Assembly (NCBI RefSeq): GCF_014737315.1
Contig: NZ_JPUF01000047.1
Span: forward strand, 1 to 32,057
Reading direction: 5' to 3'
DNA: 32,057 bases
Source: Treponema zioleckii
GTDB lineage: Bacteria; Spirochaetota; Spirochaetia; Treponematales; Treponemataceae
This document shows, piece after piece, positions 1 to 7,471 of this stretch. Position 1 is the first letter of the stretch. The number at the start of each line of letters is the position of its first letter. A model generated the notes under the pieces. It was not told the origin of the DNA and made no database searches. It saw only the letters and a program-made list of their open reading frames with translations. A program made the translations under genes and the position numbers.

Positions 1-51
1 AAATCTGAAAAAAATTGCAGTTAAAAATCTAGCATAACGAACAAAAATTAA

Positions 52-78
52 CTGTCATGCTGAATTTATTTCAGCATC
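52..78 (+). repeat. Dispersed palindromic repeat, copy 1
   Basis: The unit starts CTGTCATGCTGAA and closes with TTCAGCATC. ATGCTGAA (57-64) pairs with TTCAGCAT (70-77) around a 5-nt centre. The reverse complement of 24183-24210 is nearly identical, including the CTGTC flank, so the two are copies of one small intergenic element. I recall similar units from other bacterial genomes but cannot check this here. Confidence 0.7.
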
Positions 79-322
79 GGTATTTACAGATTTTGAACCC
101 AAAGAGCATAGCGGACGACAGCAATGATTTTTACATCGGTAAGCGTATAATACAATACTGTTTATGAATAAAATATTTGGCAAGGTGTAAACTTTTATAG
201 ACGTTTACTCTTTTAAAGTTCTCTTTTTATAGACTGTTTATTGAGCAGTCTAAGTTTACAGCTATCATAATTCACTACAATTCAGAATTTCTTTTGCGGA
301 TTTTGCTATTTTTTGCGTTTTG

Positions 323-351
323 TTGCGGTTTATCTTTATATTTGATATAAT
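323..351 (+). promoter_or_regulatory. Promoter of the HD-GYP gene
   Basis: A perfect TATAAT lies at 346-351, preceded by TGA, which makes an extended -10. A weak -35 TTGCGG at 323-328 is 17 nt upstream. The expected start of transcription is about 358 and the ATG is at 361, so the mRNA would be nearly leaderless. No Shine-Dalgarno sequence is present. Confidence 0.65.
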
Positions 352-360
352 TGTACGGTT

Positions 361-1704
361 ATGTCACGTGAAGTTACAAATATCTTAAGCACAGGAATTG
401 ATATTTATAATATTATCATTTGCCTTGTAATGATTCTTTATTTGGGAAAAAAGGCTCGAAACAATCGGCACACGTTCTTTTTTATGTGCTTATGCATAAC
501 TGTTTTGATTTTTAATATTGGCGATATTTCGAATTGGATTGCAGAAGGCAACGATAAGCCGTGGAAAATTCCTGCTCTTCGAATCTTTGCTTTTATTTAT
601 TATTTTTGTATTCCTTTTACGTTCTTGTTTTTGGAAAAGTATATTGAAGAATACGTAAAGCCTTATAAAATTAGTGCTTGGTACTCAAAAATAATTATTT
701 TCCTGACGGTTCTTTTTCTTCTCGGCGTTGTTCTTACCCCTTTTACTGGGTTGTATTACCGAATTTCTGATGATAATTATTATTTTCGCGGTGATTACTA
801 TTTTTTGTGTGAATTTTTTTATGCGTTTTTTTACATTTCTTGTGTAGTTATCGTTATAAAAAATAAATCGCATTTCCGCACGAAAATTTTGATTTCTTTT
901 TTGTTATACTCTTTTATTCCGATTTGTATGCACATTATACAGATAAAATTCGCTATGCTCAGTCTTACCAATACCGGAATGACGATTTCTATTCTTCTGA
1001 TTTTGTTAAATTCCCATAGCGAGCTTCAGAAATCATTTGAAAACGTAGAAAATGAGGTCTTAAAAAAAGAGCGTAGAATTTTAAAACTTCAGGAGCATAC
1101 GATTATCAGTCTTTCGAATCTTCTTGAAAACCGAGATATTGAGACTAGTATGCACGCGCAGCGTACCGCGATTTACGTGGAACATATTGCCCGACAGACG
1201 TTGCGCGACGGATTTTACACGGATATTTTGAACGAAGAATACATTAGGCACATGATAAAAGCTGCCCCTATGCACGATATTGGCAAAATCGTGGTTTCGG
1301 ATCTTATCCTTCGCAAGCAAGACAAACTTACTGAAGAAGAATTTGAAATGATGAAGGCTCATACTATTGAGGGCGCAAGAATCATAAGAAAGATTTTCAC
1401 TGTGTATGAATCTGAGAAATATCTTGACATTGCGGTTTCTATGGCAAAAAGTCACCATGAAAAATGGGACGGAAGTGGCTATCCTGAAAACTTAAGCGGA
1501 GAAAATATTCCTCTTTGCGCACGAATCATGGCAATTGCCGACGTTTTTGACGCACTTGTTTTTGAGCGTTGCTATAAAAGGTCTATGAGTCTTGAAGATG
1601 CGTTTAGTATAATCGCTCATGAAAAAGGAACTCATTTTGACCCAATTCTGGTGGACGAACTTTTAAAAATGAAAGATTATTTTAATACTATAATTCAAGT
1701 TTAA
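361..1704 (+). CDS. Membrane-anchored HD-GYP cyclic-di-GMP phosphodiesterase
   Basis: The protein (447 aa) has about seven hydrophobic segments in residues 12-220, resembling the 7TM sensor module found before histidine kinase and cyclase domains. A short coiled coil (about 220-245) leads into an HD-GYP domain. Visible motifs are HDIGK near residue 305 and HHE plus WDGSGYP near 364-374, so the metal-binding HD pair and the GYP loop are intact. The family hydrolyses c-di-GMP to pGpG or GMP. The ATG follows a perfect extended -10 by only 9 nt and has no ribosome binding site. The next gene encodes GGDEF and EAL domains on the same strand, 136 nt away, so both probably belong to one signalling locus. 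The signal sensed by the membrane part is unknown. Confidence 0.93.
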   Translation: MSREVTNILSTGIDIYNIIICLVMILYLGKKARNNRHTFFFMCLCITVLIFNIGDISNWIAEGNDKPWKIPALRIFAFIYYFCIPFTFLFLEKYIEEYVKPYKISAWYSKIIIFLTVLFLLGVVLTPFTGLYYRISDDNYYFRGDYYFLCEFFYAFFYISCVVIVIKNKSHFRTKILISFLLYSFIPICMHIIQIKFAMLSLTNTGMTISILLILLNSHSELQKSFENVENEVLKKERRILKLQEHTIISLSNLLENRDIETSMHAQRTAIYVEHIARQTLRDGFYTDILNEEYIRHMIKAAPMHDIGKIVVSDLILRKQDKLTEEEFEMMKAHTIEGARIIRKIFTVYESEKYLDIAVSMAKSHHEKWDGSGYPENLSGENIPLCARIMAIADVFDALVFERCYKRSMSLEDAFSIIAHEKGTHFDPILVDELLKMKDYFNTIIQV

Positions 1705-1840
1705 AATTTTGGCATCTCTGAAAGCCGAAGTTTTTAAATGTTCCGCTTATTATCAACTTGTAACGTTTTCCTGGCTACTTGGTTTTTCTTGATTTTATTT
1801 TGAAATTTATTGAAAATTGTATTAAAATTCAAGAAGAACT

Positions 1841-3139
1841 ATGGAAAATATAGAATTCATGCCTGGCGGTATACTCATTTATAGTCTATCTCAAAAAAAA
1901 ATTGTCAAGATAAATTCAAAAGCGCTTGAAATTTTTGGCTTTGAATCTTTTAAAGAGTTTAACGAAAATCAAGGCGAAGAATTTGAAGGCTTAGCTGCCT
2001 CGGCGGAGGATTTGAATCGTTTACGAAATTCGCTCACCTGCTTTGTTGAGAGCAATACGAAGAATTTCTCTTGCATTTTTACTCGAATAAAAACAAAAAA
2101 TGGGACTGCGGTATTCATTGAAGATTTTTGGGAGCTGGTAAATGATTCGGATTTGGGTTCTTTGTTCTATATTTTTGTTGTTCCGCTAAACAAACGTGTT
2201 CTTGATACCTATTTTGACCCAATTACGGGCTTGTACACAAGGAATCATTTTTCCGACACGCTCGAACAGCAACGATTCAATTATCTTACTGAAAAATCTG
2301 GCAAACAAAGATATATTATCAGTTTTAACATTGTCCGCTTTAAGCTTTTTAATACGGCGTTCGGAATTGAAGGCGGAAACCGATGCCTTAAAAAAATTGC
2401 TGAAAGTTTTAGGGAAATATTTCAATGCGAAATGATTGCGAGATTTTCTGGAGACCGTTTCGTAATTTTTTATGAAGAGGATGATGTTGTAACAAAAATT
2501 CAGCTAGCTCACGAAAGAGTCCTCTCGCTTTATGAAAATTTTTATTTATGGCTTGAAGCTGGAGTTTATCGCTATGACGGAAAAGTTCCCGTTATAACTG
2601 CCTGTGATTTTGCAAAAATCGCTTGTGATGCTATCCATCTGAATAAAGAACACTTTTATTGTCTTTATACGGAACGTCTCAGAAACGAACTTGAGCTAAA
2701 AAAATATGTTCAGGACAATATAGATAAGGCAATCAGGAATGGATATATTGAAATTTTTTATCAGCCAATCCTGCGAACTTTGAGCGGACGTCTTTGCGGA
2801 ATGGAAGCCTTGGCCCGTTGGAATGATCCAAGCCACGGTTTTATGCCAGCAGATATTTTTATTCCTGCGCTCGAAGAAAGCCAGACTTGCTACAAACTTG
2901 ACGCTTACGTTGTTGAGCAGATTTCAAAATCTTTGAGCATTCGCATTGACAAGGGACTTCCTGTCGTTCCTGTTTCGCTTAATTTTTCTATTCGCGATTT
3001 TGAGCTTTCCCATGTGAGTTTGTTAAAAATCCTTAACGAAAATATTTTAAAATATGGACTTTCGTGTGAGTACATAAAAATTGAGCTTTCTGAAACTTCG
3101 GCAATCGAAGATGAAAAAAAAGTTACTGGAAGAAATTAA
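1841..3139 (+). CDS. PAS-GGDEF-EAL protein, N-terminal part (frameshifted in EAL)
   Basis: This 432-aa frame begins with a PAS-like region (about 1-120), followed by a GGDEF domain (about 125-275). Its signature is degenerate (SGDRF), so it is probably not a cyclase. An EAL domain starts near residue 290 with the EAL motif (MEALARW), the conserved Asn (NFS) and the conserved Glu (IELSE). The frame then ends early at TAA after a run of eight A (3114-3121). The rest of the EAL domain (DDFG, KID, AEGIE and QGF motifs) continues in the +1 frame. Removing one A, or adding two, would give a single protein of about 1,393 aa ending at 6023. As it stands this part lacks half of the EAL active site. 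A purine-rich AAGAAG stands 4 nt before the ATG. Confidence 0.85.
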   Translation: MENIEFMPGGILIYSLSQKKIVKINSKALEIFGFESFKEFNENQGEEFEGLAASAEDLNRLRNSLTCFVESNTKNFSCIFTRIKTKNGTAVFIEDFWELVNDSDLGSLFYIFVVPLNKRVLDTYFDPITGLYTRNHFSDTLEQQRFNYLTEKSGKQRYIISFNIVRFKLFNTAFGIEGGNRCLKKIAESFREIFQCEMIARFSGDRFVIFYEEDDVVTKIQLAHERVLSLYENFYLWLEAGVYRYDGKVPVITACDFAKIACDAIHLNKEHFYCLYTERLRNELELKKYVQDNIDKAIRNGYIEIFYQPILRTLSGRLCGMEALARWNDPSHGFMPADIFIPALEESQTCYKLDAYVVEQISKSLSIRIDKGLPVVPVSLNFSIRDFELSHVSLLKILNENILKYGLSCEYIKIELSETSAIEDEKKVTGRN

Positions 3140-6023
3140 AAAATTCCGTGACGCTGGATTTGAAGTGATAATGGACGATTTTGGAAGCGGAAATTCGTCT
3201 TTTAAGACTTTAAAAAACGTAAATTTTGATGAAATCAAAATTGATATGAGTCTTATCGAAAGTTTTGACTTAAAATCAACGACAATAATCACTTCTATAA
3301 TTGAAATGTCAAAAAAACTCGGAATCAGAACTTTGGCCGAAGGCATTGAATCTGAATCCCAGGCGGAATTCTTAAAAAATCTTGGTTGCGAAAAAATACA
3401 GGGCTTCTTTTTTGACCGTCCTCAACCTGAAAAAATGTTCTGGCAGCATATTGCCGAAAAAAATATCAGCGTTGAAAACCGCATGAACCGTTATTTTTAT
3501 GACGAGATTGGCAAAGTAAACTTTTTGACCGGAGAGTCAATCGCTCTTTTTGAGTACAATGCAAGCGGCATAAGAGAAGTCTTTTTGAACGCCCAGTATA
3601 AAAAGAGCCTTGCATTGTCGGGCTTAAAAGAAAATAAGGCTCTTGAAAAAATATTCAGTTCCTCAAAGTATGATTTGGGAAAAAAACTGAAAAAACTTGC
3701 GAATTCGGCTTTGAAAAAGCGCAAGAAGGTTTCTGCTGATTTTATTTTAAATAATCGACTTTGCAGCCTGACATTTGAGTCGATTGCTGAGTGTCCTGAG
3801 TATTCGATGTTGCTTTCTACGATAAACTCGATTCCGCTTGCAAAAGAAAAAAATCTAAAAGAAGAATTTGACTCCATTTTGCGAAATCTCGTTACTGCGT
3901 ATGAAACTGTTTTTGTTTGCGATGCCGAAAAAAATACGATTCGGTGCATCTACACGGCAGAATCTGGGTTCAGGGGCAACAATTCTTTGTATCTTTCGGA
4001 GCAGCTGCTTTCAAAAATCGAAGGTCAAATCTACCGTGCTGATATTGAGCGATTCAAGAAAATCATGTCCCGTTCCTATGTTGAATCTGCATTGGAAAAA
4101 TCTGCCAGCGGAACTCTCACGGAATTTTTTAGGGTAAAAAATCCTGACGGCACGTTCCATTGGAAATTCTTTACGATTGTACCTATTGCAGAATCTTTGG
4201 GAACAAAATATGTTGTTGGTGTGCGACCGGCCGAGCTTTTTGGCGAGAAAAACAACGTTCTTATTGAGAAACTCGTTTTGGATCAGGATTTTTTGTCTCT
4301 TGATTCAACTTCAATAAAGAATCTTTATTCAAATGAATACAATCTTTGGAATTCAATGATTTCTGATTCCCAAATCAAATTTTTCTGGAAAGACACTAAA
4401 AGGCGTTTTTTGGGTGCGAGCCAGTCTTTTCTTGACTATTACGGTTTTAAGAGTGCTGATGAAATTATTGGAAAAACAGACGATGACCTTCATTGGCATA
4501 TAGAAGACGAATCTTTCCGAGATGATGAATACAAAGTTTTGCATGACGGTGAAATTATAATCAACAGGCACGGGCAAAATATTATAAAAGGAATTTTGCA
4601 CAATATAAGTGCGACTAAATTCCCGCTCTACAAAAATGGAAAAATTTGCGGACTTATCGGTTATTTTACAGATTTGGATTCGATTCTTCCTGAGCAACTA
4701 AAAATCAAAAATGCTGCTTTTACGGATTCTGTAACGCAGTTTATGACTGCCCGTGGATTTTTGGTTGCCCTTTTTGGTTATGAAGACAATCTGTACATTC
4801 ATGGTGAAGATTACACTATCGGTTTGTTAGAGATTCCAGAGTATTTATTTTTTTACAAGACTTACGGAAAAGAAACTGCGGAAAGTCTTGCTAAAATGAT
4901 TGCAGACAAAATCAGGCTTTATTTTGATGAGAGTACGATTTTGGGGCGAATTCAGCACGGACGTTTTGCGGTTTGTACAAAAAAAATAAAAAGTCTCTCC
5001 GAAATGCGTGAAATTATCCGCGAGTGTACAGAAAGTATTATGGATATTCGCGAAGTTGACGGAAAACGATGTGGCCTTCACGTAAGGCATGGGGAAGTTC
5101 TTGGCTCCGAGGCTCATTCCTCGCTCCAGCTTCTTGAGCTTCTCGTTAACAGAATGTCGGATTACCAAAAGAAAAACTGGGATTTTTCTGTTACGGAGCT
5201 AAAAATCAGGCTTAAAGATATGGGCGTGTTCTTTGATGACATTAGTGTGGTTGATATTGCTTCAAATCAAGTTGTTGGATTTTACGATGACGGTTCAACT
5301 TTTGTAATCAGCGATAATTGCTGTAAAATTCTTGGAAATGAGAAAAAATGCGGAACTTGTATTGCTGCAAAGGCGCTTTCAAAAATGGGAAGTGCGTCAA
5401 AATTCGAGATTATAAACGACAACATTTATTTTATGATTGCCCATGGAATAACTGTCGAAAACAAAAGTTATGTTATTGAAGGAATAATGAAACTTGATGA
5501 TTTGCCTTTCGCAAATGAAAATAGAAAAACTAACACTTTTTTTGACAAACTTTCTAAATACAGTATAGAAATTTATCTTGATTCGTTGACGAAGGCTCAC
5601 AACCGAAAATATTATGACGAGCAGATTGCAGAAACAAATTGCCAGGCGATTGCTTTTCTTGATATGAATAAATTTAAATTCATAAATGACACTTACGGTC
5701 ATCGGCTTGGCGATTATGTTTTGCAGAAAACTTCAGAAGCGATAATTTCGAGCATACGCACAAAAGACACTGTTTCCCGATATGGCGGTGATGAATTTAT
5801 AGTTTGCTTTGAGGAAATTTCATTTGAAGAATTCGAAAAATGTTTAATGCAAATTCATCGGAACGTAGCAAAAATCTGTTACGGCGATGAAAATGAATTT
5901 AGGGCAAGCGTAAGCATCGGCGGCTGTTTTGGTCCAGGAAAAGCGTGTGAGCTTGTAGTAAAAGCCGACGATGCCCTTTATGATGCCAAGAAAAATCACG
6001 GCATAAAAATTGTGCGTGGATAA
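3111..6023 (+). CDS. C-terminal part of the split EAL protein: EAL end, PAS domains, GGDEF
   Basis: This frame continues the EAL domain of the preceding gene: DDFGSG, IKIDMSLI, AEGIE and QGFFFDRP are all present. Two or three PAS-like regions follow; the clearest starts near 4376 (KFFWKD). Next comes a degenerate second GGDEF-like region with QHGRFAV in place of the signature (about 4710-5160). Then a PAS-like segment carries Cys pairs (NCC, then CGTC, about 5317-5362). The C-terminal GGDEF is canonical: RYGGDEF near 5780, with an RTKD inhibitory I-site five residues before GGDEF. The active output is therefore probably c-di-GMP synthesis. The frame opens upstream of 3111 only through overlap with the other reading frame. 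I see no ribosome binding site for ATG 3111, so it is probably a continuation rather than an independent gene. It ends 3 nt from a convergent gene. Confidence 0.85.
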   Translation: MKKKLLEEIKKFRDAGFEVIMDDFGSGNSSFKTLKNVNFDEIKIDMSLIESFDLKSTTIITSIIEMSKKLGIRTLAEGIESESQAEFLKNLGCEKIQGFFFDRPQPEKMFWQHIAEKNISVENRMNRYFYDEIGKVNFLTGESIALFEYNASGIREVFLNAQYKKSLALSGLKENKALEKIFSSSKYDLGKKLKKLANSALKKRKKVSADFILNNRLCSLTFESIAECPEYSMLLSTINSIPLAKEKNLKEEFDSILRNLVTAYETVFVCDAEKNTIRCIYTAESGFRGNNSLYLSEQLLSKIEGQIYRADIERFKKIMSRSYVESALEKSASGTLTEFFRVKNPDGTFHWKFFTIVPIAESLGTKYVVGVRPAELFGEKNNVLIEKLVLDQDFLSLDSTSIKNLYSNEYNLWNSMISDSQIKFFWKDTKRRFLGASQSFLDYYGFKSADEIIGKTDDDLHWHIEDESFRDDEYKVLHDGEIIINRHGQNIIKGILHNISATKFPLYKNGKICGLIGYFTDLDSILPEQLKIKNAAFTDSVTQFMTARGFLVALFGYEDNLYIHGEDYTIGLLEIPEYLFFYKTYGKETAESLAKMIADKIRLYFDESTILGRIQHGRFAVCTKKIKSLSEMREIIRECTESIMDIREVDGKRCGLHVRHGEVLGSEAHSSLQLLELLVNRMSDYQKKNWDFSVTELKIRLKDMGVFFDDISVVDIASNQVVGFYDDGSTFVISDNCCKILGNEKKCGTCIAAKALSKMGSASKFEIINDNIYFMIAHGITVENKSYVIEGIMKLDDLPFANENRKTNTFFDKLSKYSIEIYLDSLTKAHNRKYYDEQIAETNCQAIAFLDMNKFKFINDTYGHRLGDYVLQKTSEAIISSIRTKDTVSRYGGDEFIVCFEEISFEEFEKCLMQIHRNVAKICYGDENEFRASVSIGGCFGPGKACELVVKADDALYDAKKNHGIKIVRG
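3114..3121 (+). other. A8 homopolymer at the EAL frameshift
   Basis: Eight consecutive A occur exactly where the EAL domain changes reading frame. Seven or ten A would restore one continuous protein. The run could be a site of transcriptional slippage, a reversible mutation, a fixed pseudogene lesion or a sequencing error. Confidence 0.7.
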
Positions 6024-6026
6024 AAC

Positions 6027-7004
6027 TTAGCTGAGTTTTCGCCATTCATCAATGAATTCTAGCATAAACTGCTGAACGTCACTGAACCAGAGCCTTTGAA
6101 ATTCGCAGGCTTTTTTTCCGATGTAGCGATAATGCCAACATTCGTAGCGATAACCTGTAACGTCTTCATATCCGTCTGGAAAACTGAGTGACCAACCGTA
6201 TTTCCAGGCATTTTTTAAAAGCCATTTTCCAGGGGCAGTTTCTTCAAAACTTGAATCGATGTTTCCAAAGTCAATGACGGAGCCGGTTTGATGCTGGCTG
6301 GTTCCTGGTCTTGCGCTCTCGCGGTCTGCTTGCTCTTGACCGTCTAGGGCTACGAGCCGGTTGTAAACTTCTACTTGTCTGTCGTAAGAGCGGTAAGTAG
6401 AACTTACAAGAAGCGTAATTCCCTGTTTTGCAGCGTCCGCGCCCATTTGCGTAAGCGACGGAATGCATGGTGCACGAAGATAAATATTCGGTTTTATTAC
6501 GTTGTACTCAGGTGTTTTTTGCAAGAGAACGAGGTCTTTTGGGGCATAGCCCTCTGGAAGATAATGAGTCTTGTCGCAAAGCAGAAGAAGATCGTCTTTG
6601 TCGTCGGCAAGAACTGCTTTTAAGTCTTTTAAAAATTCTTCCGGGTCTCCATTTTTGATGGCGTTTTTGCATTTGTCAGAGAGCGAGGCAAAGACTTTTT
6701 TTAGTTTTTCAATATCCTCTGGCTCGACGGACGAATAATTTGTTACGTCCGTTCTGTTTTCCGCAGCGTCACCCTCGCCTTTCGGACCGTTTTGATTGAT
6801 TGGTTCGTTAATTGTTTTATCGGGTGTTTCGTCGAGCGTTTTTGTTGCGTAAATGTTTTTACTCTGCTCGCCAGCTTTTTGGTCGTTTGCTGTGAGCGAC
6901 GGTGAAATAAAGGTTGTGACTGGTCCCGTTTCGGCTTTTTTTGAGCAACTTAAAGCGAAAGGCAAAATAAAGGAAAGCGAAGTTAAAAAAATGACTTTTT
7001 TCGT
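6027..7004 (-). CDS. VanY-like D-alanyl-D-alanine carboxypeptidase lipoprotein
   Basis: This is a peptidase of family M15B (VanY/DdcY type). It shows STYRSYDRQ, the zinc-binding TSQHQTGSVIDFG (His and Asp) and ECWHYRYIG (second His) in its C-terminal half. The family trims D-Ala from peptidoglycan stem peptides. The first canonical start (TTG, 6965) leaves no signal peptide. In the same frame, codons 7004 to 6966 encode a basic and hydrophobic leader (KKVIFLTSLSFILPFALSC) ending in a lipobox-like Cys. A good AAGGAG (7018-7013) sits 8 nt before an ACG codon at 7004. I therefore extend the gene to that ACG, a non-canonical start; the alternatives are a start-codon mutation or ATT at 6992. A low-complexity, acidic and polar linker of about 100 residues separates the leader from the catalytic domain. 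It is convergent with the GGDEF gene. Confidence 0.85.
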   Translation of the reverse strand, partial: TKKVIFLTSLSFILPFALSCSKKAETGPVTTFISPSLTANDQKAGEQSKNIYATKTLDETPDKTINEPINQNGPKGEGDAAENRTDVTNYSSVEPEDIEKLKKVFASLSDKCKNAIKNGDPEEFLKDLKAVLADDKDDLLLLCDKTHYLPEGYAPKDLVLLQKTPEYNVIKPNIYLRAPCIPSLTQMGADAAKQGITLLVSSTYRSYDRQVEVYNRLVALDGQEQADRESARPGTSQHQTGSVIDFGNIDSSFEETAPGKWLLKNAWKYGWSLSFPDGYEDVTGYRYECWHYRYIGKKACEFQRLWFSDVQQFMLEFIDEWRKLS

Positions 7005-7066
7005 AGAAAAATCTCCTTGTGTACTTAGCTAAAAACTTACTCAATATCAGTAACATTGATGATTAA

Positions 7067-7102
7067 GCCTGCCGAAATTACTGCGTGTTTATTCCGACAG
7101 GC
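7067..7102 (-). terminator. Stem-loop after the STAS gene
   Basis: On the minus strand, 7102-7091 and 7078-7067 form a 12-bp RNA stem (two G-U pairs) around a 12-nt loop. No U-tract follows, so it may be an inefficient terminator or a 3'-end-protecting hairpin. It lies between the STAS gene and the downstream VanY-like gene. Confidence 0.45.
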
Positions 7103-7135
7103 TCAATGACCGTTAAATTTCTGACATTGAAAAAA

Positions 7136-7462
7136 TTAGTCAACTTCTGTTACAGAGTGAATAAAATTAAAAATCTCGTAGAATCCCGTTTCTTCGAGTG
7201 CGAGTCTGGCTACAGGGCTTGGATTCATAAGATAGAATTTATGTCCGTATTCTTCCCCGTCATTAAATCCTGCCATAATTACGCCTACTCCGGTCGAGTC
7301 GATTGAGGCGAGTTGCGAAAGATCTAAAACCATAGTTCGTTTTTGAATATTTTCATAAACTTTGGTTTGAAATTCGCCAATGTTGTAAGAATTCAGACTT
7401 CCAGAAAGTTCCAAAAGAACATAGTTCGCGCCGTTTTTTTCTTTAATTTGAAGTTGTTCCAT
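7136..7462 (-). CDS. STAS-domain anti-sigma-factor antagonist
   Basis: At 108 aa this is a single STAS domain of the SpoIIAA/RsbV type. The sequence LASIDSTGVG places the phosphorylatable serine at Ser56. In the known family, the unphosphorylated form binds an anti-sigma kinase and the phosphorylated form releases it. Upstream in the same operon are two SpoIIE-type phosphatases, spaced 9 and 6 nt apart, which probably dephosphorylate this protein. A ribosome binding site (AGGGGA) precedes the ATG. No HATPase kinase of the RsbW/SpoIIAB type is encoded in the window, so the kinase partner must be elsewhere, or the output differs from classical sigma-factor control. Confidence 0.93.
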   Translation of the reverse strand: MEQLQIKEKNGANYVLLELSGSLNSYNIGEFQTKVYENIQKRTMVLDLSQLASIDSTGVGVIMAGFNDGEEYGHKFYLMNPSPVARLALEETGFYEIFNFIHSVTEVD

Positions 7463-7471
7463 AAAAATCCC

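Larger units (their letters stand above)
1..360. other. Intergenic region before the HD-GYP gene
   Basis: No gene is supported here. The region holds a palindromic repeat unit (52-78), an inverted repeat GTAAAC/GTTTAC (187-192 and 203-208), and a perfect 6-bp stem AGACTG/CAGTCT (231-236 and 246-251). The two stems are each preceded by the same short direct repeat TTTATAGAC. No U-tract follows either stem, so I do not call a terminator. The 3' end carries the promoter of the next gene. Confidence 0.6.
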
